From contig NC_079243.1 in assembly GCF_028009165.1 (NCBI RefSeq), forward strand, positions 868,001 through 932,000: a DNA stretch of 64,000 bases. The letters are read 5' to 3'. Under the pieces are notes generated by a model that did no database searches, was not told the origin of the DNA, and saw nothing but the letters and a program-made list of their open reading frames with translations. Shown here piece by piece: positions 1 through 10,710 of the stretch. This DNA is from Akanthomyces muscarius. Lineage: Eukaryota; Ascomycota; Sordariomycetes; Hypocreales; Cordycipitaceae. Positions within the stretch are counted from its first letter, which is position 1, and each line of letters starts with the position of its first letter. The position numbers were made by a program, and so were the translations under genes.

Positions 1-465
1 GTAGACGGGGACTGGGATGTCATTCCAGACATTGGCGGCAAAGTCGCCGGCGTTGGCGAGCTCGAGGAAGCCGACGGCGAGGCGGAGGTTGTTGCGGAAG
101 CGCTCCTCGAGGACGGGAGCGTATGCGCCGGTAGCCTGGTTCTTGGCCAGGCGGATGCGGTGCTGGTAGCCGATTTCTGTGATGCCAGACGCATTTTCGG
201 AAGCGTCGTGTTCTTTGGGGAGGGCAGGAGGAGAAGGAGGCGTTGGAGAAGAAGAAGAAGAAGAAGGCTGTGGTTGCTGTTGTTGCGTGTGGTGGTGGTG
301 TGAGCCTAGCTCCTCCATGTCCATGTCGGAGGCGGCATCGGGCTGTTGCACTGCCACGATTTCAGGGACCGTCACAATGTCCTTTTCGCCCATACGCTCC
401 ATAATTCCGCGGTTGCAGTGGGCCAGCCCGCTGCGGAAGTCGAGGTTGAATGGTGATGTGTGAAT
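1..465 (-). CDS. Partial unrecognised protein, runs off the left edge
   Basis: A minus-strand reading frame is open from about 465 to the window edge. It contains a His/Gln-rich stretch, a Ser-run and a Pro-rich linker (encoded around 230-320), then a more ordinary folded-looking segment with ITEIGYQHRIRLAKN and LELANAGDFAANVWND that continues off the edge. The right boundary is set by a pyrimidine-rich stretch ending in CAG (466-468), which looks like an intron acceptor; the same frame meets a stop just upstream, so an earlier exon is expected outside this segment. An internal ATG near 407 is the alternative start. I do not recognise the family. The low-complexity linker and composition say only that it is probably intracellular. 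Both ends are incomplete. Confidence 0.5.
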   Translation of the reverse strand, partial: MHTSPFNLDFRSGLAHCNRGIMERMGEKDIVTVPEIVAVQQPDAASDMDMEELGSHHHHTQQQQPQPSSSSSSPTPPSPPALPKEHDASENASGITEIGYQHRIRLAKNQATGAYAPVLEERFRNNLRLAVGFLELANAGDFAANVWNDIPVPVY

Positions 466-1614
466 CTGTAAGAAGGAGATGGGATTGTGGATGGAGGATC
501 ATTCATGGGCGGTTGCAGGCCATTTTCTGACTGCTTTGTTGAAGCGAGGTGGTTTTTCGAGAGGACTGAAAAGGGCGGCGGAAGACGGCCATTCTTCTAC
601 TAGCGACGGACGGGACCTGGGCTGGCCGGCGTTTTGCTGGAGCTGTCGCAGAGAATAATTAAAATGAGAAAATAAAAATAAGTCAGGATAAAATAAAAAT
701 GAAATGCATTGCGTGGCCTCGTGTTGTGCCGCAAGCCGAACCCACTGTTTGTAGCCCATCCAGCGGGTTCTGGGGCGGCCGACGGTCCACAGGGGTGTTC
801 TTTTAGCACCCACAGCGGCATCTTTGAGGCGCTCTCTGACCTCCCAGGCGCTGTCCTAGGCGACTTCCAGTGATGTCCAGCCCAACGGAAAGTCGGTTCA
901 GGCGAGAAAAGCACTCATTTTTGTCACAGGACAATGAATGATTCTGCCTAGGTATCTAAGGTATTCTGCAGCGTCACACCCATTGCTACAACCTCGCCCC
1001 TCCATGTCAGCGTCTTTCCCTCTCTTCTCTCCCTCTTCTTCTGCAACTCCCATCGCCACAGCCCCTTGTGGCATCGCGCAGAACTTTTGTCATGCACAAT
1101 CCCAGCATCCCATCCATTCATCCCCACAGCATCCGCTCTCTGATAACTCTGCAGGCAAGGCCATGCAGTTCCCCAGACTGGCACGCCTAATGGCCTCACG
1201 TCTGCCCATGTTTGCGGTCCTTTGAATCGCCTCGAGGAAAAGCATCAGCTAGTCTGTTGAACTATCGCTCCAGCTCGCGCTTTTCCAACGCTCCCGCTAT
1301 TGTTTGACGGTCAACCCTACATCCACGCCCACAAACGCTAACGACTGGCTCCACGGCGGATGCACCGGCAAGCCCTGGCCGACTGCCACTGGTCCCCTAT
1401 AGCTGTGCCGTCGCCCGGTCTTGCGGTACAAACCTGCCGATCCAGCATTACCATGGCTGGAACGGCTGACGCCGCCGTCACTGGTCACTGGTCACTGGAG
1501 ACGAAACCCGCTCCTCGGTCAACTTTGACATCCAGACGCCAGACGAGCCGCTTCTCGCTGGTGGCTGGCACTAAAATTAGCCACTCGAACTTTCAGTCTA
1601 TATTTTTCGACAAA
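466..1614. other. Intergenic region, 1.1 kb
   Basis: It lies between the partial gene on the left and the M20 peptidase, both on the minus strand, so it holds the 5' end of the former and the 3' side of the latter. I see no convincing coding sequence: open frames here are short, overlap on both strands and lack family features. It contains pyrimidine-rich stretches around 1,010-1,060, typical of fungal intergenic DNA. Confidence 0.5.
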
Positions 1615-2895
1615 CTATTCGCATGTCTTGAGAAACCTATACGCCGTCAATGCGTGGATTTGCGCCACCTGCACCAGCTCCGCAACCTCGACGTGCTCAT
1701 CCGGGGCCCCCATGTTGTGAGGCGTTACTCCAATCACCACCGACGGGATCCCGGCCGCCCGAAATAACCGCGCATCAGAAGCCCCGACTCGCATGTTCAC
1801 CACGGCCCGCTCGTCCACCGTCAGCCTTGTCACATCCAGCGCGTGTCTTGTAATTTCTTCGTCCGCCGGGGTCCACGACGGTTCGTAGGCCCGCACAACA
1901 CGATATGTGATGCCATCTGCCGAGTCGAGCATTTTCTTCATCTCCTCAATCAGTGCAGTCGTCGAGATGCCCATCGGCAGCCGAATGTCTAGCGACGCCG
2001 ACGCCTTTTCCGCCACCAAATTCGTCGACGTGCCGCCTGATATCGTGCCAATGTTGACCGTCACGCTCCCGAGGACCGCCGCCTCGCCGGCTCCTCCCAA
2101 GGGCTCCGACACAGACTTGGCGGCTCTGATGGCGTCCTCCACCTCTTTCGGTGCCGTAATTTCCAGTTTTTCCAACGATTTGAGCTTCGAAAGTGCCGCC
2201 ATCAGACGGTCGATTGCGTTGCTGCCCCGGTGGACATGAGCCCCGTGCGCTGGCTTGCCTTTGGCCTCGACCTCCAGCCAGAGCAGGCCCTTTTCCCCGG
2301 CACGTACAATGAGCGGCGACCCAGCGTCGCCGCAGATCATCGCATCTGCCTCGCCAACCTCTGCAACATTCTTGAGCAGATGCGCCGTTCCAAGCGTGCC
2401 CATGGTCTCCTCGTCTCCGGCTAATGCAATCACCACATCGCCGCTCCAGGCGTCTTTGCAGCGAGAAAGAGCCTGCACCGCAATGACGGACGCTGCTATG
2501 CCGCCCTTCATGTCCGACACGCCACGCCCGTAGACGTGCTTGCCATCGCTGCTCAGTTCGCCGCTGAATGGAGAACGCGTCCACCGCTCAGCGTCGCCGG
2601 TCGGATACGTGTCCAGGTGGCCGCTGAAAACCAGACGCTTTCCGCGGCGCCCCGATCGAATGACAGCGACAACGTTGGTGATACCTGGGGCGGTCTCGAT
2701 GGTGGAGATCTCGCTATCCGGTATTAACTCTCGAATCTGATCCGCCGCCGTCTTGGCCACCGCAGACACATCACCCGGTGGGTTCGTCGAGGGAGTGCGC
2801 ACGAGCTCCTGTGTGAGCGACAACAGTCTTTCCGCTTGCGCGTCAATTTCATCTCGTATCCTGCGTTCGAGCTCCATACCGTGCATTTTCGTCAT
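1615..2895 (-). CDS. M20 family metallopeptidase/amidase (ArgE/DapE/ACY1-like)
   Basis: An intronless 426-residue protein of the M20 family, which removes N-acyl groups or cleaves small peptides with two zinc ions. The family motifs are in order: SGHLDTYP (metal His about residue 93, with the catalytic Asp two residues on), GRGVSDMKGG (bridging Asp about 128), ALAGDEETMG (general base and metal Glu about 162-163), CGDAGSP (metal Asp about 190) and VTPHNMGAPDEH (metal His about 393). The lid/dimerisation domain lies between about 200 and 310 and begins with the usual KGKPAHGAH segment. No signal peptide is apparent, so a cytosolic enzyme is likely. Start chosen at the first ATG; other ATGs follow at codons 4 and 7. 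The neighbour upstream is a second M20-type amidohydrolase on the same strand, which suggests related nitrogen-compound breakdown. Substrate cannot be read from the sequence. Confidence 0.9.
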   Translation of the reverse strand: MTKMHGMELERRIRDEIDAQAERLLSLTQELVRTPSTNPPGDVSAVAKTAADQIRELIPDSEISTIETAPGITNVVAVIRSGRRGKRLVFSGHLDTYPTGDAERWTRSPFSGELSSDGKHVYGRGVSDMKGGIAASVIAVQALSRCKDAWSGDVVIALAGDEETMGTLGTAHLLKNVAEVGEADAMICGDAGSPLIVRAGEKGLLWLEVEAKGKPAHGAHVHRGSNAIDRLMAALSKLKSLEKLEITAPKEVEDAIRAAKSVSEPLGGAGEAAVLGSVTVNIGTISGGTSTNLVAEKASASLDIRLPMGISTTALIEEMKKMLDSADGITYRVVRAYEPSWTPADEEITRHALDVTRLTVDERAVVNMRVGASDARLFRAAGIPSVVIGVTPHNMGAPDEHVEVAELVQVAQIHALTAYRFLKTCE

Positions 2896-3023
2896 TCAAT
2901 TGAAGGTTTCAAGTTACGTCTATGCAAATTCGTCCGTTATGACTATTACATGATGGGAAACAGGCTGAACCCCACACTTCGGCGAACTCCGTTCTCGGTC
3001 AATTGAGCGCCACTCAGGCCACT

Positions 3024-4571
3024 TTACTGGTTCGCCTTGAACTGGTCGTATTCCACGACGGCATCCAGCAGGGTCTGCGCGCCAAGAGCACTTTATTTTT
3101 AACGTTAGTTTTTAGGTACAAGAGCCCGACGGCGCGGCACTTACCAATCTTCCGGTGACGTGTACTCTTCAGGATGGTGGCTGACGCCATCCTTGCAGGG
3201 CACGAAGATCATCGTCGTAGGGCATATCTTGCTCGTGTACACGCTGTCATGGCCAGCGCCGCTCGTGAGATGGCTCCAGCCGTCTTTCCCTACAGTCTTT
3301 GTGGCGGCGTTCTCGACCGCCCGGATACAGTCCTTATCAAATTTGACCGCTGGGGAATCCGTATCCAGCGTCATCTTGTAGCTTACGCCCTTGCCATCCT
3401 CCTGAGCAATATTTGCGAAGGCCGCATCAACCTCCTCTACGACAGTCGCAACGACGGAATTCTCCGGGTGCCGCACGTCCAGAGAAAACGACACCTCGGC
3501 AGCGATGGTGTTTGTCGACGACGTTGCCGGAATTTTGAAGATGCCCGTTGATGCCAGCGCCCCGTGGCTCTTGGCAATCTCGTGCGCGCGGGATATCATT
3601 TTGGCAGCTGCGAGCAACGGATCGCGTCTCATGTACAGCGGCGTCGTCCCCGTGTGCGAGTCGCGACCGGTGACGTGGACGGTGAACCATTTATACGCTT
3701 GCGCGCCCTGCACGACGCCGATTCTTCGGCCCGTGTCTTGCAAAACGGGGCTCTGTTCAATGTGCAGCTCAAAATGCGCGCTGATAGGGTAGGCGTCGTG
3801 AGAGCACGCAACGGAGCCAATGAGTCCAAGGCGCTCCAGTTCCGACTTGACCGTCTTGCTGCGGTCGAAGACGTCGCGCGTGTTCCAAGCCGTCTGGAGC
3901 GGAATCTTGCCAGCCCAGACGCCAGACGCCATCATGGACATGGGGAACCGCGCGCCCTCCTCGCTGTAGTTTCATCAGTCGCCCGTGCCATGTTTTATTT
4001 GGTTCTTGTAGCACGTACTTTGTCCAGTTGACGACTCCCACGTCAAAGTGCGTCTCGTAGTTATTCTCCTGCAACGTCCGCATCGCCTCCACCGCCGCCA
4101 CCACGCCCAAAATGCCGTCATACCGGCCCCCGCGCGGCTGCGTGTCCAAATGACTCCCCATGGCAATCATTGGGGCCGACGATTTCGCCTTTCCTGATTT
4201 CTGCGCAAACATGTTGCCGAGCTGGTCAATCGTGAACTTGGCCCCGAGGTCTTCCATAGCGCCACGGAACCACATCCGAGCTGCCATGTCGTCATCCGTC
4301 AGCGCAAGACGATTCATGCCGGTCTCTGTCGGGCTGCTACTCGAAAATGCATTTAGTATCAATCTCGACAAATCTAGATTGACTCCTCGTGGAGAAAAAC
4401 GCCATTGACTTACTCGCCATAGCGATGCGCGGAGCCCCATTGGCAGGTGTGGTGAAGCGTCTCGTGGAGACGAGCGGCGTTGATGCGTAGGGTAGGCGCC
4501 GCGGCGGAGGAATACAGGCGTGCGCTGCCTGCGTTTCTGGGGAGGCGCAGAACAGAACGCATCTTGTGCAT
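3024..4571 (-). CDS. N-carbamoyl-L-amino acid hydrolase / allantoate amidohydrolase-like (M20C), four exons
   Basis: Joining minus-strand exons 4571-4414, 4333-4019, 3963-3145 and 3090-3024 gives 452 residues with no stop. Introns have GTAAGT, GTACGT and GTAAGT donors and are 55 and 54 bp for the second and third. The acceptor of intron 1 may be 3 nt earlier (4336), which adds one residue. Family motifs: GSHLDTQPRGGRYDGILG (metal His and Asp), NWTNEEGARF created across intron 2 (Glu pair), FELHIEQSP, GAGHDS and the C-terminal SHHPEEYTS metal His region. These enzymes release ammonia and CO2 from carbamoyl or ureido groups, for example from N-carbamoyl amino acids or allantoate. The N-terminus (MHKMRSVLRLPRNAG, Arg-rich, then SSAAA) resembles a mitochondrial presequence, which is inference. 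The first ATG at 4571 is used, with a second at 4562. It lies just upstream of another M20 gene on the same strand. Confidence 0.9.
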
Positions 4572-5980
4572 GTTAATGGGAAATCAAGCTAGAGACAGGC
4601 GATGCTGAGATTGTTAAAGTCGATTTTCTGTGTGTGGTGGGGAGAATAGAGAGTTTTTACGTCGATGGTGATTTTGTACGCCCTCTGACAAGTCCGCCCT
4701 AGTCGACGCGAGCGAATGGTGCACATCGTCAACGACACGCTGTTCATGCAAACGGTTTACGCAAGTATACAGGAAAAAAAAAAAAAAAAATATTGGAAGA
4801 AGAGGGATGGGTTTGATGACTTGAAAACGGCAATCTCTCAGATTGAATCATCAAAGATATACTGGTCCGAGCTATTATTTGTCTTTCTTGAGGCGCGAGG
4901 CAAACACAGACACGCCGTCTCAATCCAGGCATAATTAAGAATACTAAGCGCCTACATGCTGAGCTACACCGCAGTAGAATAAACGTCTCGACAAGAGTCG
5001 GAATTCATAGCTTATCGAACCACTGTTGAGCTTGGGCATCAGATCGAAACCGACTACAGAGAAGCGCAATCCAACCGCCGATCGGGCTCGAGGCGCGTCT
5101 GAAGCAAGCGCGCGGCGAAGTGCGCGCGGCGAAGTGAAACCTGCAGCCCGATGCTTTGCCACATTTCGTCCTGCAGAACCTCTCGTCGAATTTCCTCGTG
5201 ACCGTTCCATGGGCCCTGTAAGTTTTCTTGCGCTAGGCCCCGAGCCCGGCTCGTGTGCAGAAGCGCTCTCTGCAGCAGCTACAGCTATTGGCAATCTACG
5301 CGCGCGTGAGCGGGATGCGTATGAACCAACAACACGGCTAATCGGATGCCCCTGTAAAACCTACAGTGATCGCCTTCGGTATTTGACGTCGTTGGATGTA
5401 TGAACTTTGTCTTCTTAGCACAACTTACTCTGCTGCAGCTCATGTCTCGGGAGCCCTTACGATCGAAGCATGCTGGTTTCTAATGGCAGCGACAGCCTCG
5501 TATAAAAGCGAATATGTTATGAACAAAAGACGATTTTCCGAACATGTGGAGGATCCAATTTGAAAATCGAGCAGCAGAACGATTAGGCCGACAACAATTA
5601 CCACATTTCAACTCTGGAGGCTGCCTGCTTGTGCCCTGCCCGAGGGCCCGAATAATGATAGCTCATCATTACTGATGGGCCCCTGTTCGCGACGATGATC
5701 AAATGTCAAAAAGATCGCCTCGGCCATGAGCATCTGATTGATATCATAAGCATATGGCGAGAATGGGGCCGCGGGGCCTGTAGTGAATCCGTTTCACGGC
5801 TCGGCAACCGAACGGTTGCGGGCAGTGGGGCCGACCCGGAGCCTGCAATCAAGCCGGCTTCCGCATATAAGTCAAACGTCCACTGCCATTCTCCATGACT
5901 TTCTAGATGGCATTTCTTAATCTGTTCCAAGAACAGCCGGTAGTATCCATCTATTTCTCTAGAAACGTAACAACAAAGCA
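4572..5980. other. Intergenic region, 1.4 kb
   Basis: It separates the minus-strand carbamoylase from the plus-strand DUF6670-like gene, so it should carry two divergent promoters. A homopolymer of about 17 A lies near 4,773-4,790. Open frames here have Arg/Ala-rich, non-protein-like translations and no ATG context, so I treat the region as non-coding. Confidence 0.5.
5866..5870 (+). promoter_or_regulatory. Possible TATA element of the DUF6670-like gene
   Basis: A TATAA within CATATAAG lies about 110 bp before the ATG at 5981, a usual distance for a fungal core promoter. Only position and sequence support it. Confidence 0.3.
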
Positions 5981-7099
5981 ATGTCGTCGCCCATTGACAA
6001 CGAAGCAGCAGCCGCCCCAGCCCGGCCTGCCACTAATCGCCTCGTCAACACCGCCGCCCGGCTCGCCATCACCCATGCCGCCCCTCGCATCGAGACCCGC
6101 ATCGCAGCCTCACAACTCCCCTTTGCCCAAGCAGACGTCATGCTGCCGCACACAACATCCCGGTGGTGGGGCTGGACGCACTACGGCATCTTCCTCCCGC
6201 TGCTGCCGGAGCCGTACCGCTTTCTCAACTTCATGACCTTTATCGGCGCCACAGGCACCGCGTGCTTTGACAACGACTACCTCGCCACCAAGCCGGACGC
6301 GCGCAACACCGCCACGGTGCTCTCGGCGACGGCGTACGGCGACGACCACCACTACGAGGCGTACGACGCCTCGGCAAACTGCGACTTTCGCCCCGACGGG
6401 TCTCGACTAGCCTGGGGCGACGACCTGGTCATAGAGCGCAAGCACCCCCAGTATACAGTGGCGGGCCGGTACAGCCACATGAGCGTCGATGTCGTGGTGC
6501 GCGCGACGGACCAGGTGTCGTACTTTACCAAGATGCCGATTTACGACCACTTTAGCGTGCTGGCAACCTACCACGGCACCATCAAGGACATCCGTGGCAC
6601 CACGCCAATCTCTGGCCTGTGCACCGTCGAGTACGGCCGCTGCATCACGCCGCAGGCGCTGACGCGGACGCCGCTCCGGCCGTCGCTCAAGCTCCCTGTC
6701 ACGTTCTTCACGTACCAGATTGCGAACCTGGACGCGACGACGCAGCTGCTTCTGACAAAGGTCACCGGCGCCGGCGCCACGCTGTGCCTGCTGTCGCATC
6801 TGCGGACGTTGGGTGGAAAAGCCCGGGTTTTTGAAAAGACGAAGCTGGAGGTGCTAGAGTATGTGGACAAGCGTCTCGTGGATGTGCAGGGGCGGAGGAT
6901 GAGGGTGCCCAGGAGGATGCGGTGGACGGTGGATGAGGACGGCGGAGAGAGGCTGTTGAGGCTCGAGGCGAGTGTGGATGCGCCGTTTCGGTATGGGCAT
7001 GGCCAGGGCTACGTGAGCGCGTACACGTTTAGCTGCGCTTGGGGAAGTAGGGAGTTGAACGGCACTGGGTATCTGGAATGGATTGACCTGGAGGGGTGA
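5981..7099 (+). CDS. DUF6670-like conserved protein of unknown function
   Basis: A single-exon gene for 372 residues. After a short Ala/Pro-rich N-terminus, the protein has HYGIFLPLLPEPYRFLNFMT and FIGATGTACFDND, then many beta-strand-like segments (SMLAWGDD-type turns, YSHMSVDVVVRATD, HFSVLATYHGTI) and a C-terminal GQGYVSAYTFSCAWG stretch. From memory this matches the family named DUF6670, found in fungi and bacteria and resembling lipocalin-like or attH-like beta-barrels in composition; that assignment needs a profile search. No signal peptide or membrane helix is evident. The start is the ATG at 5981, 111 bp after a TATA-like site. The next gene is convergent, with stops only about 200 bp apart. 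Confidence 0.75.
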   Translation: MSSPIDNEAAAAPARPATNRLVNTAARLAITHAAPRIETRIAASQLPFAQADVMLPHTTSRWWGWTHYGIFLPLLPEPYRFLNFMTFIGATGTACFDNDYLATKPDARNTATVLSATAYGDDHHYEAYDASANCDFRPDGSRLAWGDDLVIERKHPQYTVAGRYSHMSVDVVVRATDQVSYFTKMPIYDHFSVLATYHGTIKDIRGTTPISGLCTVEYGRCITPQALTRTPLRPSLKLPVTFFTYQIANLDATTQLLLTKVTGAGATLCLLSHLRTLGGKARVFEKTKLEVLEYVDKRLVDVQGRRMRVPRRMRWTVDEDGGERLLRLEASVDAPFRYGHGQGYVSAYTFSCAWGSRELNGTGYLEWIDLEG

Positions 7100-7294
7100 T
7101 GGAAGCAGCAGCACGAGGTTGGGGAGAGAGAAGTCAACTGTTGTTGAACGGCCATTTCTATGCCTGTATAATTTAGTCTGCATGTTTTTACACTAGATTG
7201 TGTCTTGTGCTTTATGTACCAGAAAAACAAAATCGCCTTTCATTCATGCATCTCGTAACGCTCGAGCGTAGATATGTTCATATCACATGACTAT

Positions 7295-8993
7295 TTACAA
7301 AAACGTCATCAGAGTGGCCACCAGAATCACCGCCGAAAGCGCATAGTACCCCGGCGCCATCACGCCACCAGCCGCATCGCTCTTCTTCCCCAGGCCTAGC
7401 GGCAGGCCCTGCTCGCTAAACGTCACGTTCTGCGCAACAGTCTTATTATAGCAGTGTCCATTCTCAATGTCCAAGCCCGTCAGGTCATCCGGCACGTTGA
7501 AGAACATAAAGTTCTCCTGCGGAATGTCCTTGAAGCCTTGCGTGTTGTACGGCAGCTTGTCCTCCGAGTCGGTCGCCGTCGTGTTGCGCAGCAGGATGCA
7601 GCTCACCTGGCCGGGGTAGTCCTTGTACATGGCTGGGTACGCCTTCATAATGTCCGAGTTGCTCGTGTCGGCGACGAGCACAAACTTGCGCTGGGGGAAG
7701 GTTTGGAACAGCTTGTCGAGCAGGTAGCGGCGGATCTTGAGCGTCTCCTCGACGTTGGTAAAGTTGAGGGGCCGCGTGTCGAATGAGCCCGCGGGGTACG
7801 TCCGGAAGATAAAGTCCATGTACGGCCGCGTGCCCTGCTCGGGCGTCGTGGTGAGGTAGTGAAAGTGCAGCGAGGAGATGCTGGACGAGGACCAGTTGGT
7901 GTAGATGTTGGGCATGTCCATCCAGGCGGTAAAGGGCCGCGCAAAGGTGTTGAGGAGACCCTCCTTGGGCTTGTAGATCTTGGTGACGCGCAGAATGTCG
8001 TCAATGTCGGAGACGATCGTCACACCCTTGGGCGGAACGAGGTACGCCGTGGCATTGCCCGTGTCGGTGCCGTTAACGTACATGTCGAGGGTCTGAATAT
8101 TGGTCGTGGCGTTGCCCGGTAAAAGGTAGGCGCTTGTGCCGTTGGTCTTGGCGGATTCGTTTCGGAGCGGGACAAAGACGTCAAAGTCGCCCTCAGCCGT
8201 CGTTTCATACGGCAGCGTAATCTCTTGCGCGCCGCCTTTCTATTGCAGCGAAAAAAAGGTAAGTCTTGGAACTCGTGTCGAGGGTCAAGTGAGCTGAACT
8301 GTACTTACGGCGTTGACATAGCCGCCTCCGCGAGGTGCGGACGCGTTGCTTACAGGGACAACAAACTTGACAGTGACATTCTCGTGGCCCTGCTGCACGA
8401 CGAAAATCTCGCGCGTCAAGTTACGCGCCTGGGCCTTTTCATTGTCCTGAAGATCGCTGACGCTGGTGCCGACGAGGAAAGCATCGGCGAGCTTATCAAT
8501 CTTGTCCTGGGCCACGTCGGGCACCTTGTAGACGTTGCCGTGAACGCGGACATTCCAGCCGTCCTCGGTCCAGTTGGCGTAGGGGCTGCATCGAGATCCT
8601 GTTAGCAATTCCCTCGTCATCGGACAATAGAAAAGGGGGAAAGCCCGCTTACGGCAGATTGAGGACTCGCGTCGGCTGCGCATCGAGCGCACCAGCCGTG
8701 ATGCCCAGGGAGCTCTCGACAGCGGTGCCGGTCGGGAAGCCGTGGGGAAAGTTGAGCACGTCTGAGTCGACAAACGACGAGATCTTGCTGTCAATGTCGC
8801 TCCCCAGGCTCTTGAGCTCGTCGCCGAGGCCACGCGCCACGACCGGCACCGGCGTGGGCTCGGGAGCAGCAGCAGCTTCACGGCCAGCAAGAGCAAAGGT
8901 TGGCTCTGGCGTGGGAGCTGGCGCGGGAGCGGGAGCTGCCCTGCCGATCCCAACGGCTGCCAAGACGGCTAGCGCAGTGCTCGTGAGCTTCAT
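7295..8993 (-). CDS. Secreted, probably GPI-anchored protein with APP1 catalytic (DUF2183) domain
   Basis: Exons 8993-8653, 8585-8309 and 8239-7295 join in frame to 520 residues. Introns are 67 and 69 bp with GTAAGC/GTAAGT donors; the first has a GCTAAC branch point. The protein starts with a signal peptide (MKLTSTALAVLAAVGIGRA), followed by an Ala/Pro-rich segment, an N-terminal region with NVRVHGNVYKVP, and then the phosphatidate-phosphatase APP1 domain beginning VTIVSDIDDILRVT, the HAD-like DxD motif (second Asp then Asp-Ile instead of the usual Asp-Thr), followed by YLTTTPEQGTRPYMDFI and RKFVLVADTSNSDI, which correspond to later conserved blocks. A hydrophobic tail (YALSAVILVATLMTFL) preceded by small residues suggests GPI anchoring at the cell wall or plasma membrane. 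The family acts on phosphatidate in yeast; for the secreted fungal branch the substrate is not known to me. Confidence 0.85.
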
Positions 8994-10710
8994 GGTTGGT
9001 GTGCTGCGCCGGTGTTGGAATGTCTCGGATCTTGGACCTTGGCGTCTGTGTGACAACGATGCAAGCGACGGATGGAGAGGAAATGGAAGAGCGGTCGGGA
9101 GATTCCGAGGAGTCGACGAGCTTTTGTTGCTGGAGCAGACAAGGAGAGCAATAAACTAGTTGGTTAGCGAGTTGAGCCACAGGCGTTTCATCAGGCCGTA
9201 TCGTGGCTTGCCTTGTTTTTCTATGACATCACCAACGAGCACCTCAAACGGGGCTTCTGCCATTGCTCTGTCTGACAGCAGCTAGTCGAGGCTCCATCTT
9301 GGCCAACAAATTACCATGCGAATTACCATGTACCTGCTGTTTAGCGCCCTTTTTGTGCCGATCTTATATCTGGTCTCTTGGATAGCAGTAAAACGTGGTT
9401 GCGTTTTGCCAAGGTTTTTCGCGTTCCTCGCACGTCGGCATCTCATCCGGTCGGAGCTTCGCCGCCCCACGCTGCCACGCTACTTCGTTCATCAACGCCG
9501 GGCCATGGCTTGGGATTCGAGGCGAAAACGTGCGCCGTCGCCTTTCTGAAATTTGACAGACGAACAACGGTCATTGGCGCTACAAGGGAAAGCCCCGTTC
9601 TCCCAAAACGTGCTGTTGCGAGGGCAAACGAGGCTACTGCTGCATGCAGTCTTCCAGGGAAGAGACAGATGGCGACAGCAAGCAAGCATTGGCTCAGGCT
9701 ACACCGCCCCTCCGAAACTAGGCTGCCCATAAAACCATCCGAGCCCCGTTGGTTGAGCAAACAAACGTTGCATCAAAATTGGCATCGCCGATGCTTACGC
9801 TCAGCTAGCAGTAGCCCGGCCTACCATTTCCCCCATCCACGGCGGACCTGGTGTCAGTCAAGACTGCGCTTGTCTCGCTCCAAATGCGACAGATCTTCGG
9901 AAAGCTGCGACTAATATCGTATTTGTCTCTTGTCCCAAAAAAAAACCAGTTATCGACTTTTTGGCGGTCAAAGCTGGCAGCTCTCGTGACTCGGCGCCGG
10001 TCACTTCACGGTCCATGGCCCAGGCTTCGAGTCAAATACCTCATCAATCAGCACGCTCGCCCTACTACACCAGACGCAACACCCACATTGGCGATATCTC
10101 GGCGGTTCCATATGCGCCGTCTTGTACTGAATAGCGAGATAGGTTCTCGCGGGGTCTCAGGGGAATCAATGGCGCTTGTTTCGGAGTTCTGCCATTACGT
10201 GCGCGGATCGCCGACACCAACCCGAGGTCGGCCGCGACTCCATGACCCGGACGCATTTTCGACAAGCCCGCACCATCCCAAGTATCAACATTACTGCGGC
10301 AATTTCGAATAGCCCGCATCAGAGCTGGAACCAGTCACATACTGGCAACGCACCGTTTCGGAGCTGCAGGTCACCGGACTGCCCTGTCATGCATACATGA
10401 TCCCGGAACCAAACGCCCCTGCCATCAAAGCCGGCAGCCCCAACATAAACGCGGCACCGACCCCGTGGGGGAGGCTGCGTTAAATACTGGCAGAAGTTGC
10501 TAATGGCAACCTCAAATAACTTGAGAACGGCCGCAATCAGCCTTTGGACGATTTGACCAGCGCCAAGCTCCGGCTTACACCGCGCCCTACACGTGATGTG
10601 ATACCGAGTCTCCGCCTGCTCCGCAGATGCGCTCGATGTTAACCGGCGACATCGGTGATGAGACGGCTCACTTCACTCTCACCAGACACCCTCACATCTA
10701 CTCCTTCACC
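8994..10710. other. Intergenic region between divergent genes, 1.7 kb
   Basis: It carries the 5' sides of the minus-strand APP1-type gene and the plus-strand amidohydrolase. Open frames of up to 178 codons exist on both strands, but their translations (Arg/Ser-rich, no domain) look like chance frames in GC-balanced DNA. No tRNA, repeat or palindrome stood out. Confidence 0.45.

Noticed and set aside
1946..2584. 212-codon frame inside the M20 peptidase on the same strand
   Set aside because: Shadow frame; the M20 motifs are in the other phase.
5026..5403. 125-codon frame in the intergenic region
   Set aside because: Arg/Ala-rich, no motif, and a minus-strand frame overlaps it; likely chance.
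9378..9914. 178-codon frame between the APP1-type gene and the amidohydrolase
   Set aside because: No ATG-supported start with good context, Ser/Arg-rich, no domain.
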